NCBI RefSeq assembly: GCF_031451695.1
Contig: NZ_JARWAM010000009.1
Coordinates: 1 to 64,000 of the forward strand
Direction of reading: 5' to 3'
Length of the DNA: 64,000 bases
Source of the DNA: Franzmannia qiaohouensis
GTDB lineage: Bacteria; Pseudomonadota; Gammaproteobacteria; Pseudomonadales; Halomonadaceae
Positions 26,098 to 33,875 of the stretch are shown here, piece by piece. A model generated the notes under the pieces. The model was not told the DNA's origin. It worked only from the letters and a program-made list of their open reading frames with translations, and searched no databases. Every line of letters begins with the position of its first letter. Position 1 is the first letter of the stretch. The translations under genes were made by a program, and so were the position numbers.

Positions 26098-26826
26098 ATG
26101 AGCCTGAACGTGGACAGGGCCAGCACAGCCTTTACCTTCAAGGGCGGGATGCTGCCCATGACGGTCATGGAACTGACCAGTGCCGATCCCGAGCGCATTC
26201 GTGAGCAACTGGCGGGCAAGCTCAGCCAGTCGCCGGCGTTCTTTCAACACACCCCGGTAGTGCTCAGCGTCGAGAAGCTCGATGAGCCTCACTTGGCGCT
26301 GGAGCGCATCTGCGCGGTGTGTCGCGCTCACAAGCTGCTGCCGGTGGCGGTGCGCGGCGGTAGCGACCCGGTCAAGCAGTCGGCCTGGGCGCTGGGCTTG
26401 GGGTGGTTTCCGCCCCAGGAGATCAAGCCGCGCAATCTCGAGAGCGTTGCCGCGCCTGCGTCCGAAGAGGCGGCCGACCCGCTGCCGGTTGCTGCCGGTG
26501 CCGGTCGCATTCACCGTGGTACGGTGCGCTCGGGTCAGCAGGTCACGGCCCCCGACGGTGATCTGGTGGTGATCGGCGCGGTCAATGCCGGTGCCGAGGT
26601 GCTGGCGGCGGGCAGCGTACACGTCTATGGCGCGCTACGCGGCCGCGCCCTGGCCGGCATCCATGGCGATACCCAGGCCGGCATCTTCTGTCGTGAGCTG
26701 CATGCCGAGCTGCTCTCTGTCGCCGGCAACTACAAGCGTCTGGAAGACATCGACCCGCGGCTGCTGGGCAGCGCGGTGCAGGTCCGTCTCAGCGACGATC
26801 AGCTGGCCATCGCCAGCCTGGCGTGA
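26098..26826 (+). CDS. minC: Septum site-determining protein MinC
   Basis: 242 residues. MinC inhibits FtsZ assembly away from midcell and is placed on the membrane by MinD. The N-terminal FtsZ-binding domain (about 1-110) contains FKGGMLPMTVMEL; a Pro/Ala-rich linker follows, then the right-handed beta-helix C-terminal domain (about 135-242) with the GVRSGQQV-type turns (TVRSGQQVTAPDGDLVVIGAVNAGAEVLAAGSVHVYG). The start at 26098 is the first codon of a good frame. It leads the minCDE operon; minD follows after 39 bp. Confidence 0.96.
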   Translation: MSLNVDRASTAFTFKGGMLPMTVMELTSADPERIREQLAGKLSQSPAFFQHTPVVLSVEKLDEPHLALERICAVCRAHKLLPVAVRGGSDPVKQSAWALGLGWFPPQEIKPRNLESVAAPASEEAADPLPVAAGAGRIHRGTVRSGQQVTAPDGDLVVIGAVNAGAEVLAAGSVHVYGALRGRALAGIHGDTQAGIFCRELHAELLSVAGNYKRLEDIDPRLLGSAVQVRLSDDQLAIASLA

Positions 26827-26865
26827 GCGTGACGACGACACCCCTATAGCAACAGGAAGCTTATC

Positions 26866-27684
26866 TTGGCCAAGATCATCGTAGTGACCTCCGGCAAGGG
26901 TGGGGTCGGCAAGACTACCAGCGCAGCAGCCATCGCCACCGGGCTGGCGCTGCGCGGCAACAAGACGGTTGTGATCGATTTCGACGTGGGCCTGCGTAAC
27001 CTCGACCTGATCATGGGCTGCGAGCGGCGCGTGGTCTACGACCTGGTCAATGTGATCCAGGGCGAGGCCGGGCTCAATCAGGCGCTGATCCGCGACAAGC
27101 GGGTCGACAACCTGCATATCCTGCCGGCCTCCCAGACCCGCGATAAGGATGCGCTGACCAGTGAGGGCGTGGAGAAGGTGCTCGAAAGCCTGTCCGAGGA
27201 CTTCGATTACATTCTCTGTGACTCGCCGGCGGGAATCGAGCGCGGCGCACAGCTGGCGATGTACTTCGCCGACGAGGCGGTAGTGGTCACCAATCCCGAG
27301 GTCTCCTCGGTGCGCGACTCCGACCGTATCCTCGGCCTGCTGGCGTCCAAGACCCGCCGCGCCGAACGCAATCAGGAGCCGATCAAGGAGCACCTGCTGA
27401 TCACCCGCTATAACCCGGCGCGGGTCGATCATGGCGACATGCTCAATCTCGAGGATATCCGCGAGATCCTGGCGATTGACCTGATTGGCCTGATTCCCGA
27501 GTCCGAAGCGGTGTTGCGTGCCTCCAACCAGGGGATTCCGGTCACCCACGATGCCAACAGCGATGCTGGCCAGGCCTACACCGATACGGTCTCGCGGCTA
27601 CTCGGCGAAGAGGTCCCGCTGCGGTTCCACGAGTACCAGAAGAAGAGTCTGCTGAGCCGGGTATTCGGAGGAGGGCGCCGATGA
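26866..27684 (+). CDS. minD: Septum site-determining ATPase MinD
   Basis: 272 residues. A deviant Walker A ATPase that dimerises on the membrane with ATP, recruits MinC and oscillates with MinE. The motif GKGGVGKTTS is at residues 10-19; CDSPAGIERGA is Walker B-like, and the C-terminal amphipathic helix (LLSRVFGGG) is the membrane anchor. The start codon is TTG at 26866 with AGGAAG upstream, which gives the expected MAKIIVVTSGKGG N-terminus. It overlaps minE by 4 bp (ATGA). Confidence 0.97.
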   Translation: MAKIIVVTSGKGGVGKTTSAAAIATGLALRGNKTVVIDFDVGLRNLDLIMGCERRVVYDLVNVIQGEAGLNQALIRDKRVDNLHILPASQTRDKDALTSEGVEKVLESLSEDFDYILCDSPAGIERGAQLAMYFADEAVVVTNPEVSSVRDSDRILGLLASKTRRAERNQEPIKEHLLITRYNPARVDHGDMLNLEDIREILAIDLIGLIPESEAVLRASNQGIPVTHDANSDAGQAYTDTVSRLLGEEVPLRFHEYQKKSLLSRVFGGGRR

Positions 27685-27932
27685 AACTACTGGATTTTCT
27701 CAGAGGTGAGCGCAAGAAGAGTGCATCCGTGGCCAAGGAGCGTCTGCAGATCATCGTCGCCCACCAGCGCAGCCAGCGCGATCAGCCGGACTACATGCCG
27801 ATGCTGGAGCGGGAACTGCTCGAGGTGATACGGCGCTACGTCAAGGTCGATCAGGATGCCATCAACATCAGCCTCGACCGCGACGACGACTGCTCGGTAC
27901 TCGAGCTCAACGTCACCCTGCCGCGCAGCTGA
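27681..27932 (+). CDS. minE: Cell division topological specificity factor MinE
   Basis: 83 residues. MinE stimulates MinD ATPase and restricts MinCD from midcell. The N-terminal anti-MinCD segment (KERLQIIVAHQRSQRDQPDYM) and the dimerisation domain (LLEVIRRYVKVDQDAINISLDRDDDCSVLELNVTLP) match the family closely. The start overlaps the minD stop and is preceded by GGAGGAGGG. Confidence 0.97.
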   Translation: MKLLDFLRGERKKSASVAKERLQIIVAHQRSQRDQPDYMPMLERELLEVIRRYVKVDQDAINISLDRDDDCSVLELNVTLPRS

Positions 27933-28014
27933 GTGGCACGTCGGGGTGGCTGAGCGTGCCCCGGCGATGTGCTAGGCTTGGCGTCCGGCCCGCTGAAGAG
28001 AGACGACTTTTCCC

Positions 28015-29475
28015 ATGGCGCAGTCCCCTGCCGCGCCACAGACTTTTCTGTGGCACGATTACGAGACCTTCGGCGCCGACCCGCGGCGTGATCGCCCCTC
28101 CCAGTTTGCCGCCATTCGCACCGATGCCGACTTCAACGAGATCGGTGAGCCGCTGATGTGGTACTGCAAGCCGGCCGACGACTACCTGCCGCACCCCCAG
28201 GCCTGCCTGATCACCGGCATCACGCCACAGCAGGCGCGCCGGCGTGGCATGCCCGAAGCAGAATTCGCCGGCCACATCAATGCAGCGATGAGCGAGCCCG
28301 GCACTTGCGCCCTGGGCTACAACAGCCTGCGTTTCGATGACGAGGTCAGCCGCCACCTGTTCTATCGCAACTTCCTCGATCCTTACGCCCGCGAGTGGCA
28401 GAACGGCAATTCGCGCTGGGACCTGATCGACGTCGTGCGCGCCTTCCACGCCCTGCGCCCCGAGGGCATCGAGTGGCCGCAGCGCGAGGACGGCGCACCG
28501 AGTTTCAAGCTCGAGCACCTCACCGCGGCCAACGGTATCGAGCACGCCGGTGCCCATGATGCCCTGGCCGACGTGCGCGCCACCATCGCCATGGCGCGGC
28601 TGCTCAAGACACGTAATCCGCAGCTGTTCGACTACCTGCTGAAACTGCGCAGCAAGCGCGAGGTGGCCAGGCTGCTGGATATCCCCTCACGCAAGCCGAT
28701 GCTGCACGTATCGCGGCGTTACCCGGCGAGCCGCGGCTGCAGCGCGCTGGTGATGCCGCTGGCCGAGCATCCCACCAACCCCAACGGGGTGATCGTCTAC
28801 GATCTGGGCGACGATCCGGCGCCGCTGTTTTCGCTGTCGCCCGAGGAGATTCGTGCGCGGGTCTTCGTCGGCGCCGACGAGCTGGCCGAAGGCGAGACGC
28901 GCATTCCACTCAAGGTGATCCATATCAACAAGAGCCCGGTGGTGCTGCCGATCAAGGCGGTGACTGCCGAGGTGGCCGCGCGGCTGTCGCTGGACCGCAC
29001 GCGCTGCGAGCAGCACTGGCAGGCGCTGTGCGCCAACCCTGAGGCGGCGCGCAAGGCCGCCGCGGTGTTTGCCGAGCCGCCCCCCGAGGGGCCCCAGGAC
29101 CCCGATCTGATGCTCTACTCCGGCGGCTTCTTCTCGCCGGCGGATCGCCAGCAGATGCAGCGGGTGCGCGATACCGATCCCTGGGAGCTGGGCGAGACCG
29201 CCTTCGCCTTCCAGGACCCGCGCCTCGAGGAGATGCTGTTCCGCTTTCGTGCGCGGAGCTATCCCGACACCCTGTCCAGTGAGGAGCAGGCGCGCTGGGA
29301 GGAGTTCCGCTGGGCGCGCATGAACGATGCCAGCTTGGGTGGCTTGACCCTGGCCGGCTTCGCCCGTGAGATCGAGCGCCTCAACCAAGTGGCGCTGGAC
29401 GACCGCGAGCGGCAGGTGCTCGAGGAACTGGTGATGCACGTCGAGTCGATCGTGCCGCCCCAGGCCTTCGGCTGA
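28015..29475 (+). CDS. sbcB: Exodeoxyribonuclease I
   Basis: 486 residues. ExoI degrades single-stranded DNA 3' to 5' in recombination and mismatch repair. The DEDDh catalytic residues are visible: the WHDYETFG motif near residues 11-18 (D and E of ExoI motif), GYNSLRFDDEVSRHLFYRNF, and the HDALADVRATIAMARLL motif with His and Asp. The SH3-like and C-terminal domains follow (FFSPADRQQMQRVR, SSEEQARWEEFRWARM). The length is slightly above E. coli ExoI (475). It stands alone after minE and converges on the pitrilysin gene through a long hairpin. Confidence 0.95.
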   Translation: MAQSPAAPQTFLWHDYETFGADPRRDRPSQFAAIRTDADFNEIGEPLMWYCKPADDYLPHPQACLITGITPQQARRRGMPEAEFAGHINAAMSEPGTCALGYNSLRFDDEVSRHLFYRNFLDPYAREWQNGNSRWDLIDVVRAFHALRPEGIEWPQREDGAPSFKLEHLTAANGIEHAGAHDALADVRATIAMARLLKTRNPQLFDYLLKLRSKREVARLLDIPSRKPMLHVSRRYPASRGCSALVMPLAEHPTNPNGVIVYDLGDDPAPLFSLSPEEIRARVFVGADELAEGETRIPLKVIHINKSPVVLPIKAVTAEVAARLSLDRTRCEQHWQALCANPEAARKAAAVFAEPPPEGPQDPDLMLYSGGFFSPADRQQMQRVRDTDPWELGETAFAFQDPRLEEMLFRFRARSYPDTLSSEEQARWEEFRWARMNDASLGGLTLAGFAREIERLNQVALDDRERQVLEELVMHVESIVPPQAFG

Positions 29476-29498
29476 CGCGAGTCGTCGATAGCCCAAAC

Positions 29499-29531
29499 CA
29501 CCGCGCCCGGCCAACTTGGCCGGGCGCGGTG
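29499..29531. terminator. Strong bidirectional hairpin between sbcB and the M16 protease gene
   Basis: A 16-bp perfect inverted repeat (CACCGCGCCCGGCCAA and its complement) around one central base, so the real loop is a few bases. It sits between two convergent stop codons. It is very GC-rich without a long T tract. Confidence 0.65.
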
Positions 29532-29548
29532 CGTTCAGGGGCAGCCGA

Positions 29549-32419
29549 TCAGTCGTCGGGCAGCGGCAGCGGTTCCAACTCCTCGCTGGCGCTGGCCACG
29601 TCGCTGGCCTCGTCGCCGGGGTCGAAGGTGACGTCGACCACCGCATCGCGGCGCAGGCTCGGCCATACCTCGCGCAGCTCGTCGGCGGACACCTCCATGA
29701 CCCGTGCGGCAAGGCGCTCGCGACGGTCGAAGTCGGTATCGCCGTAGGCCAGCGCCTGCCACTGGCGGTTGGTCAGGCTGCCGAGCGAGGTGTCGCGGGT
29801 CAGCAGACGGTCGCGTACCGACTGGCGATAGGCGGCGATGTCGTCGTCCTCAAGATCTTCCAGGCGCGCCTCGAAGTCGTCGAGAAAGGCATCGATGCGC
29901 TCGCCGATGGTGGCGCTGTCGGTCTCCGGAGACTGCACCACCAGCGCCACGCCGGGAGCGTCGAGCAGCGGTGAGTAGCCGGCATTGACGATGTAGCCGA
30001 GCTGCTCCTCGGTACGCAGCCGGGTGTAGAACGGCGTATCGATGAGCTGTGCCAGCACCGCCAGGCGGGCCTGGCTGTCGAGGCTGCGGTCGGCGCCCTG
30101 CAGGTAGCGCAGTACCAGCGACTCCTGGCGCGCGGTGTCGGGGTGCAGTGGTGCCAGGTCGCTGGCGCGCAGCGGTTCGAGGCGCGGGATATCGCCCTCG
30201 CCGAGCTGCGGACGCAGCGCATCGGCGACCATCCGCGCCTCGCGTTCGGCGAGTTCGGCGGGCAGGTTGCCGACCACCATTGCCTCTAGGCGCAGTTCGT
30301 CGAGGAACTGGCGGCGGAAGTCGCGCAGGTCGTCGGCCTCGAGTTCGCGCACCGCCTCGAGCAGCACCGGGGTCGACCACTGGGGGCGAATCAGCGCTTC
30401 GCCGAGGGTGCGATAGGCCTGCTGATGCAGCGCCGCCTGCGGGGCGTTGCGCCACTCGCGCTCGAGGCGATAGCGCACCCGCTCGACGGCGCCGTCGCTG
30501 ATCTCACCCTCGATCAGCTGCGACAGCGCCTGGCGCATCAGTAGCTCCTGGCGGTCGCGCCAGCCCGAGAAGGAGAGCGTCATGCCGCGAGAGTGGGCGT
30601 AGGACTCGAAGCGCTGGCCGGCTAGCCGCGCCGGGTAGAAGGCCTCGTTGAGGCTGTCGTCGAGCCACCCGGCCAGCAGCCGGGTCAGCGCCGCATCCCG
30701 GGCGCTGCGCGTCGCTTGGGGATGCTGGAGGCTGAAGCGCCACTCGACCTTGGGCGTGTTGAAACCGGCGTGAGCCTGATGCCATAGCGAGAAGCGGTCG
30801 CCCTCGATCAGCGGGTAGGGCACGTCATCCTGCGCCTCGAGCAGGGTAAGGTCCTCGGCGATAAAGGGGTTGGGATCGGGCAGTGCCAGGCCCGGCAGCG
30901 GCTCGGCGTCGGCCCACTCGGCCGGGTGCTCGACCCGGTAGGGTGCATCGAACCACGGCGAGACCTCGTCGCCCTCGACGTCGGGACCGCTATAGACACG
31001 TAGCAGATTGTCCTGGCGCAGGGCCTCGAGATACTCGGCGATGCGCTCGCCGTCGAAGCCATCCATGCGGTAGGCGGCATAGTGCACGTCTTCGCTGGGA
31101 TAGTAGGCCAGGTTCATGGACAGTCGCATGGCGCTGCGCAGGGGCGCGCCGTGCTGCTGGAAGGTGAATTCCTGCTCGGCGAGGCTGGCCTGCTCGTCGT
31201 AGCGCCACTCGTCCAGACCCTCGTCGGCAATCAGTGCCACCTTGTCGAACAGGGTGGCGTGGATGGTGTCGATGGCCTCGGCGCCGCTCGGCGTCAGGCT
31301 AACGGTCACGGTGAACAGCGCCTGATTGCCATCGCCCCGGCTGACGCCGGCGGACAGCCCGTCGGCCAGGCCGGCCTCGCGCAGTACCGCCAGCAGGCTG
31401 CCCTCGCCCTCGTGGCCGAGCAGGTTGGCGATATAGTCGGCGGGCTTGGTGCGGTACTCGTCGCGGGGGTCGTCGATGGGGAATTGAAAGCGCAGTTCGC
31501 GGCTGTCGCGCAGGCTCTGGATCTCCAGCGCCTGGGGCATACTGTCGTCGAGTACCAGCGGCACGTCGATGCTCGGCGGCTCGAGACCGCGGTCGGCGAT
31601 CTCGACGAAGCGCTCCTGAACCAGTCCTTCCAACTCATCCAGCGACTGTGGGCCGACCAGCGCCAGATTCATGACGTTGGCGTCGTAGTACTGTTCGTAA
31701 AACTCGATCACTCGCTCGCGCAGGCTCGGCTCGCCTTCTGGGCGGTCGGCGAGGGTCTCACGGCTGCCCACCGCGAAGCGCGTGGTGGGGTTGTCGGGGT
31801 TGAGGCGCTGATTGACCACGTCGAGCTGGCGGCGGCCTTCGTCGCGGATTCTGGCCTGGTACTCGGAGTGCACGATGCTGCGCTCGCTGGCCAGCTGGTC
31901 GGCGTTGAACAGGGGCGAAATGAAGAACTGGCTGAAGCGATCGAGGGCACCGGGCAGCGCCTCGGGCTCGATGTCGAAGAAGTAGTTGGTATCGCCGGGG
32001 GCGGTAAAGGCGTTGTGGCTGCCACCGTGGCGCGAGATGTAGCTCTGATAGGCGTCGGCCTCGGGGAACGGCTCGGTGCCCAGGAACAGCATATGCTCGA
32101 GGAAGTGGGCCAGGCCGGCAAGGTCGTCGGGATCCTGGGCGCTGCCCACGCTGACGTTCATCGAGGCGGCGGCCTTGTCGGCCTCAGGGTCGCTGACCAG
32201 CAGCACATTGAGCCCGTTGTCGAGGGTCAGGGTGCGATAGTCGCGGGTATCGTGGGGGCTCATATGCGGCGTGTCGACCTCGGCTATCCCCTCGTCGTCT
32301 GCCTGCAGAGGGGAGGCGATAAGCCCGGCGATCAGGGCGGCGCCGAGTAGCGAACGTCCCAGGCGCGGCACATCGGCACGGGCGACGCCCGGGGCGGTAA
32401 AAGAGGACGTAATGCGCAT
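29549..32419 (-). CDS. M16 zinc metalloprotease, pitrilysin (protease III)-like, periplasmic
   Basis: About 956 residues, in the pitrilysin/insulinase size class. An N-terminal hydrophobic stretch ending ASPLQA looks like a signal peptide, so it is probably periplasmic. The inverted zinc motif H-x2-E-H is at LAHFLEHMLFLGTE, with the distal Glu in ERSIVHSEYQ. Four homologous halves-of-domain follow, with the typical RSYGEEQLGYIV-like block near the end (LRTEEQLGYIVNAGYSP). The start is one of two adjacent ATGs; 32419 has AGGAG at better spacing than 32422. The stop codon of the upstream SRAP-like gene overlaps this start, so translation is coupled. It degrades peptides below about 7 kDa in the family. 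Confidence 0.9.
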   Translation of the reverse strand: MRITSSFTAPGVARADVPRLGRSLLGAALIAGLIASPLQADDEGIAEVDTPHMSPHDTRDYRTLTLDNGLNVLLVSDPEADKAAASMNVSVGSAQDPDDLAGLAHFLEHMLFLGTEPFPEADAYQSYISRHGGSHNAFTAPGDTNYFFDIEPEALPGALDRFSQFFISPLFNADQLASERSIVHSEYQARIRDEGRRQLDVVNQRLNPDNPTTRFAVGSRETLADRPEGEPSLRERVIEFYEQYYDANVMNLALVGPQSLDELEGLVQERFVEIADRGLEPPSIDVPLVLDDSMPQALEIQSLRDSRELRFQFPIDDPRDEYRTKPADYIANLLGHEGEGSLLAVLREAGLADGLSAGVSRGDGNQALFTVTVSLTPSGAEAIDTIHATLFDKVALIADEGLDEWRYDEQASLAEQEFTFQQHGAPLRSAMRLSMNLAYYPSEDVHYAAYRMDGFDGERIAEYLEALRQDNLLRVYSGPDVEGDEVSPWFDAPYRVEHPAEWADAEPLPGLALPDPNPFIAEDLTLLEAQDDVPYPLIEGDRFSLWHQAHAGFNTPKVEWRFSLQHPQATRSARDAALTRLLAGWLDDSLNEAFYPARLAGQRFESYAHSRGMTLSFSGWRDRQELLMRQALSQLIEGEISDGAVERVRYRLEREWRNAPQAALHQQAYRTLGEALIRPQWSTPVLLEAVRELEADDLRDFRRQFLDELRLEAMVVGNLPAELAEREARMVADALRPQLGEGDIPRLEPLRASDLAPLHPDTARQESLVLRYLQGADRSLDSQARLAVLAQLIDTPFYTRLRTEEQLGYIVNAGYSPLLDAPGVALVVQSPETDSATIGERIDAFLDDFEARLEDLEDDDIAAYRQSVRDRLLTRDTSLGSLTNRQWQALAYGDTDFDRRERLAARVMEVSADELREVWPSLRRDAVVDVTFDPGDEASDVASASEELEPLPLPDD

Positions 32420-33108
32420 CATGTCTCCTGTGCGGTGGTCCAGCGATGCATGGGGCCGGTGGGGTGAGCACAGGCCCAGTCCTGATGCGAAGGATCATTG
32501 ACTCGTCTTGATACAGGAAAAGCGCCCAACAGTTCCAAATCTGGCGGGTTCAATAGTTGGCGGGCCTCTGCCGGGGGCGTGGCTGGGTCGAGCCAGTGGC
32601 GCGCCTGGGCCGGGGCTATCACCGCCGGCAGACGTTCGCTGAGCGGTGCCAGCAGCGCGTTGCTGGCGACGGTGATCAAGGCGCAGGAGTCATGATGCTC
32701 GGTCGGGGCAGTGTGGTAGCGACACCACAGGCCGGCCAGCAGCAGTGGCTGGCGCTGGTGGTGGGTGATCAGGAACGGCTGTTTCATGCGCGGCTGCGGC
32801 TTCCACACGTAGACGCCACTGACCGGGATCAAGCAGCGGCGAGCGGCGAAGGCCTCGCGGAACATGGCTCGGCTGTCGAGTGACTCGGCGCGGGCGCAGT
32901 GCGGCGCATGGTCGAGGATCTTGAGCCACGGCGGGGTCAGCCCCCAGAAGGCGCTGCTCAGCCGCGGGCCGCCGGCGGCGTGGTGCAGCATCGACAGCGG
33001 TCGGCGGGGTGCCAGGTTGGGGCTGGCGAGCAGTGCGTCGAGCGTCTCGATGCCGCCCAGCAGGCCCTCGAGGTCGAGCGTTGGGGCAATATAGAGCCGG
33101 CCGGCCAT
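32419..33108 (-). CDS. Degenerate SRAP (YedK/HMCES) family protein lacking all catalytic residues
   Basis: 229 residues with the SRAP fold visible throughout: SAFWGLTPPWLK, ARAESLDSRAMFREAFAARRCLIPVSGVYVW, KQPFLITH, ALITVASNALLAPLSERLPAVI, WLDP. In SRAP proteins the initiator Met is removed and Cys2 crosslinks to abasic sites. Here the start is MAGR, with Ala2; an AGGAG site 5 bases upstream makes this start firm. The other active residues are also replaced relative to E. coli YedK: N75 by Cys71, E105 by Val101 and H160 by Ser157. It is thus a probable pseudoenzyme, although it keeps the overall fold. It overlaps the protease gene start. It is not broken: the reading frame is intact. Confidence 0.8.
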   Translation of the reverse strand: MAGRLYIAPTLDLEGLLGGIETLDALLASPNLAPRRPLSMLHHAAGGPRLSSAFWGLTPPWLKILDHAPHCARAESLDSRAMFREAFAARRCLIPVSGVYVWKPQPRMKQPFLITHHQRQPLLLAGLWCRYHTAPTEHHDSCALITVASNALLAPLSERLPAVIAPAQARHWLDPATPPAEARQLLNPPDLELLGAFPVSRRVNDPSHQDWACAHPTGPMHRWTTAQET

Positions 33109-33260
33109 GGACACTCCTGGATAGCGACGAGGCGTCAGGGTAACCAACTCGGGCCGCCCGCGAAAGCGCCCTGGGTGATACCGGGCTTGCGTTTGACTCA
33201 GGTATCGATATGCTGTCCGGAAACACTGTTCGAATAGTGCATTCACTCGCGAGGAAGCCG

Positions 33261-33875
33261 ATGGCTCGTCCCAGACAGCACGCGCCCGAGGCGCTGCATG
33301 CGCAGGTCATGGCCGCATGCGACGCCTGGCTGCAGGAGCGGCCCGTGCATACGCTGTCGCTACGCGCCCTGGCGCGCGAAGTGGGCTGTGCGCCAAGCAC
33401 CTTGCTCAAGCTTTACGGCAGCTTCGGCAACCTCTTGCAGCACGTCAACGTCGAGACCCTGGGGCGCCTCAAACTGGCCATCGAGGGGCTGGCGGCGGCC
33501 ACCCCCGAGCCGCGCCTAAAAGGCCTGGCCACCGCCTACTGGCAGTTTGCCCAGCAGGATCGCTACCGTTGGCAGCTGCTGTTCGACTATCCGCTGGCCG
33601 AGGAGGGCGAGCTCGATCAGCGCCAGAGCGACATGATCGAAGCGCTGTTCGTGCGCGTCGAGGCGACGCTCAAGGAGTACCAGCCGGCGCTGGACGACGC
33701 CGAGGCGCGACGCCTGGCGCGCACCCTGTGGGGCAGCGTCCATGGCCTGGTGCAGTTGGGGCTCAACCAGCGCTTGGGCTATTGGCAGGATCAGCAGCTC
33801 GAAGTCGGTGAACTGCTCGATCAGCTGCTGACCACGATTCTCGCCGGCCTGCGGCAGCCGTCGAGTGCCTCGTGA
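33261..33875 (+). CDS. TetR-family transcriptional regulator
   Basis: 204 residues. The N-terminal helix-turn-helix (about 15-60) contains TLSLRALAREVGCAPSTLLKLYGSFGNLLQHV. The C-terminal ligand domain has the WHG-type helix LWGSVHGLVQLGLN. The start at 33261 has AGGAA 4 bases upstream. Its end overlaps the next gene (GTGA at 33872-33875), so the regulator and the MFS-acyltransferase protein are co-translated and it probably represses its own operon. It is divergent from the SRAP-like gene. The ligand may be an acyl-CoA or fatty acid, but that is inference from the partner only. Confidence 0.87.
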   Translation: MARPRQHAPEALHAQVMAACDAWLQERPVHTLSLRALAREVGCAPSTLLKLYGSFGNLLQHVNVETLGRLKLAIEGLAAATPEPRLKGLATAYWQFAQQDRYRWQLLFDYPLAEEGELDQRQSDMIEALFVRVEATLKEYQPALDDAEARRLARTLWGSVHGLVQLGLNQRLGYWQDQQLEVGELLDQLLTTILAGLRQPSSAS

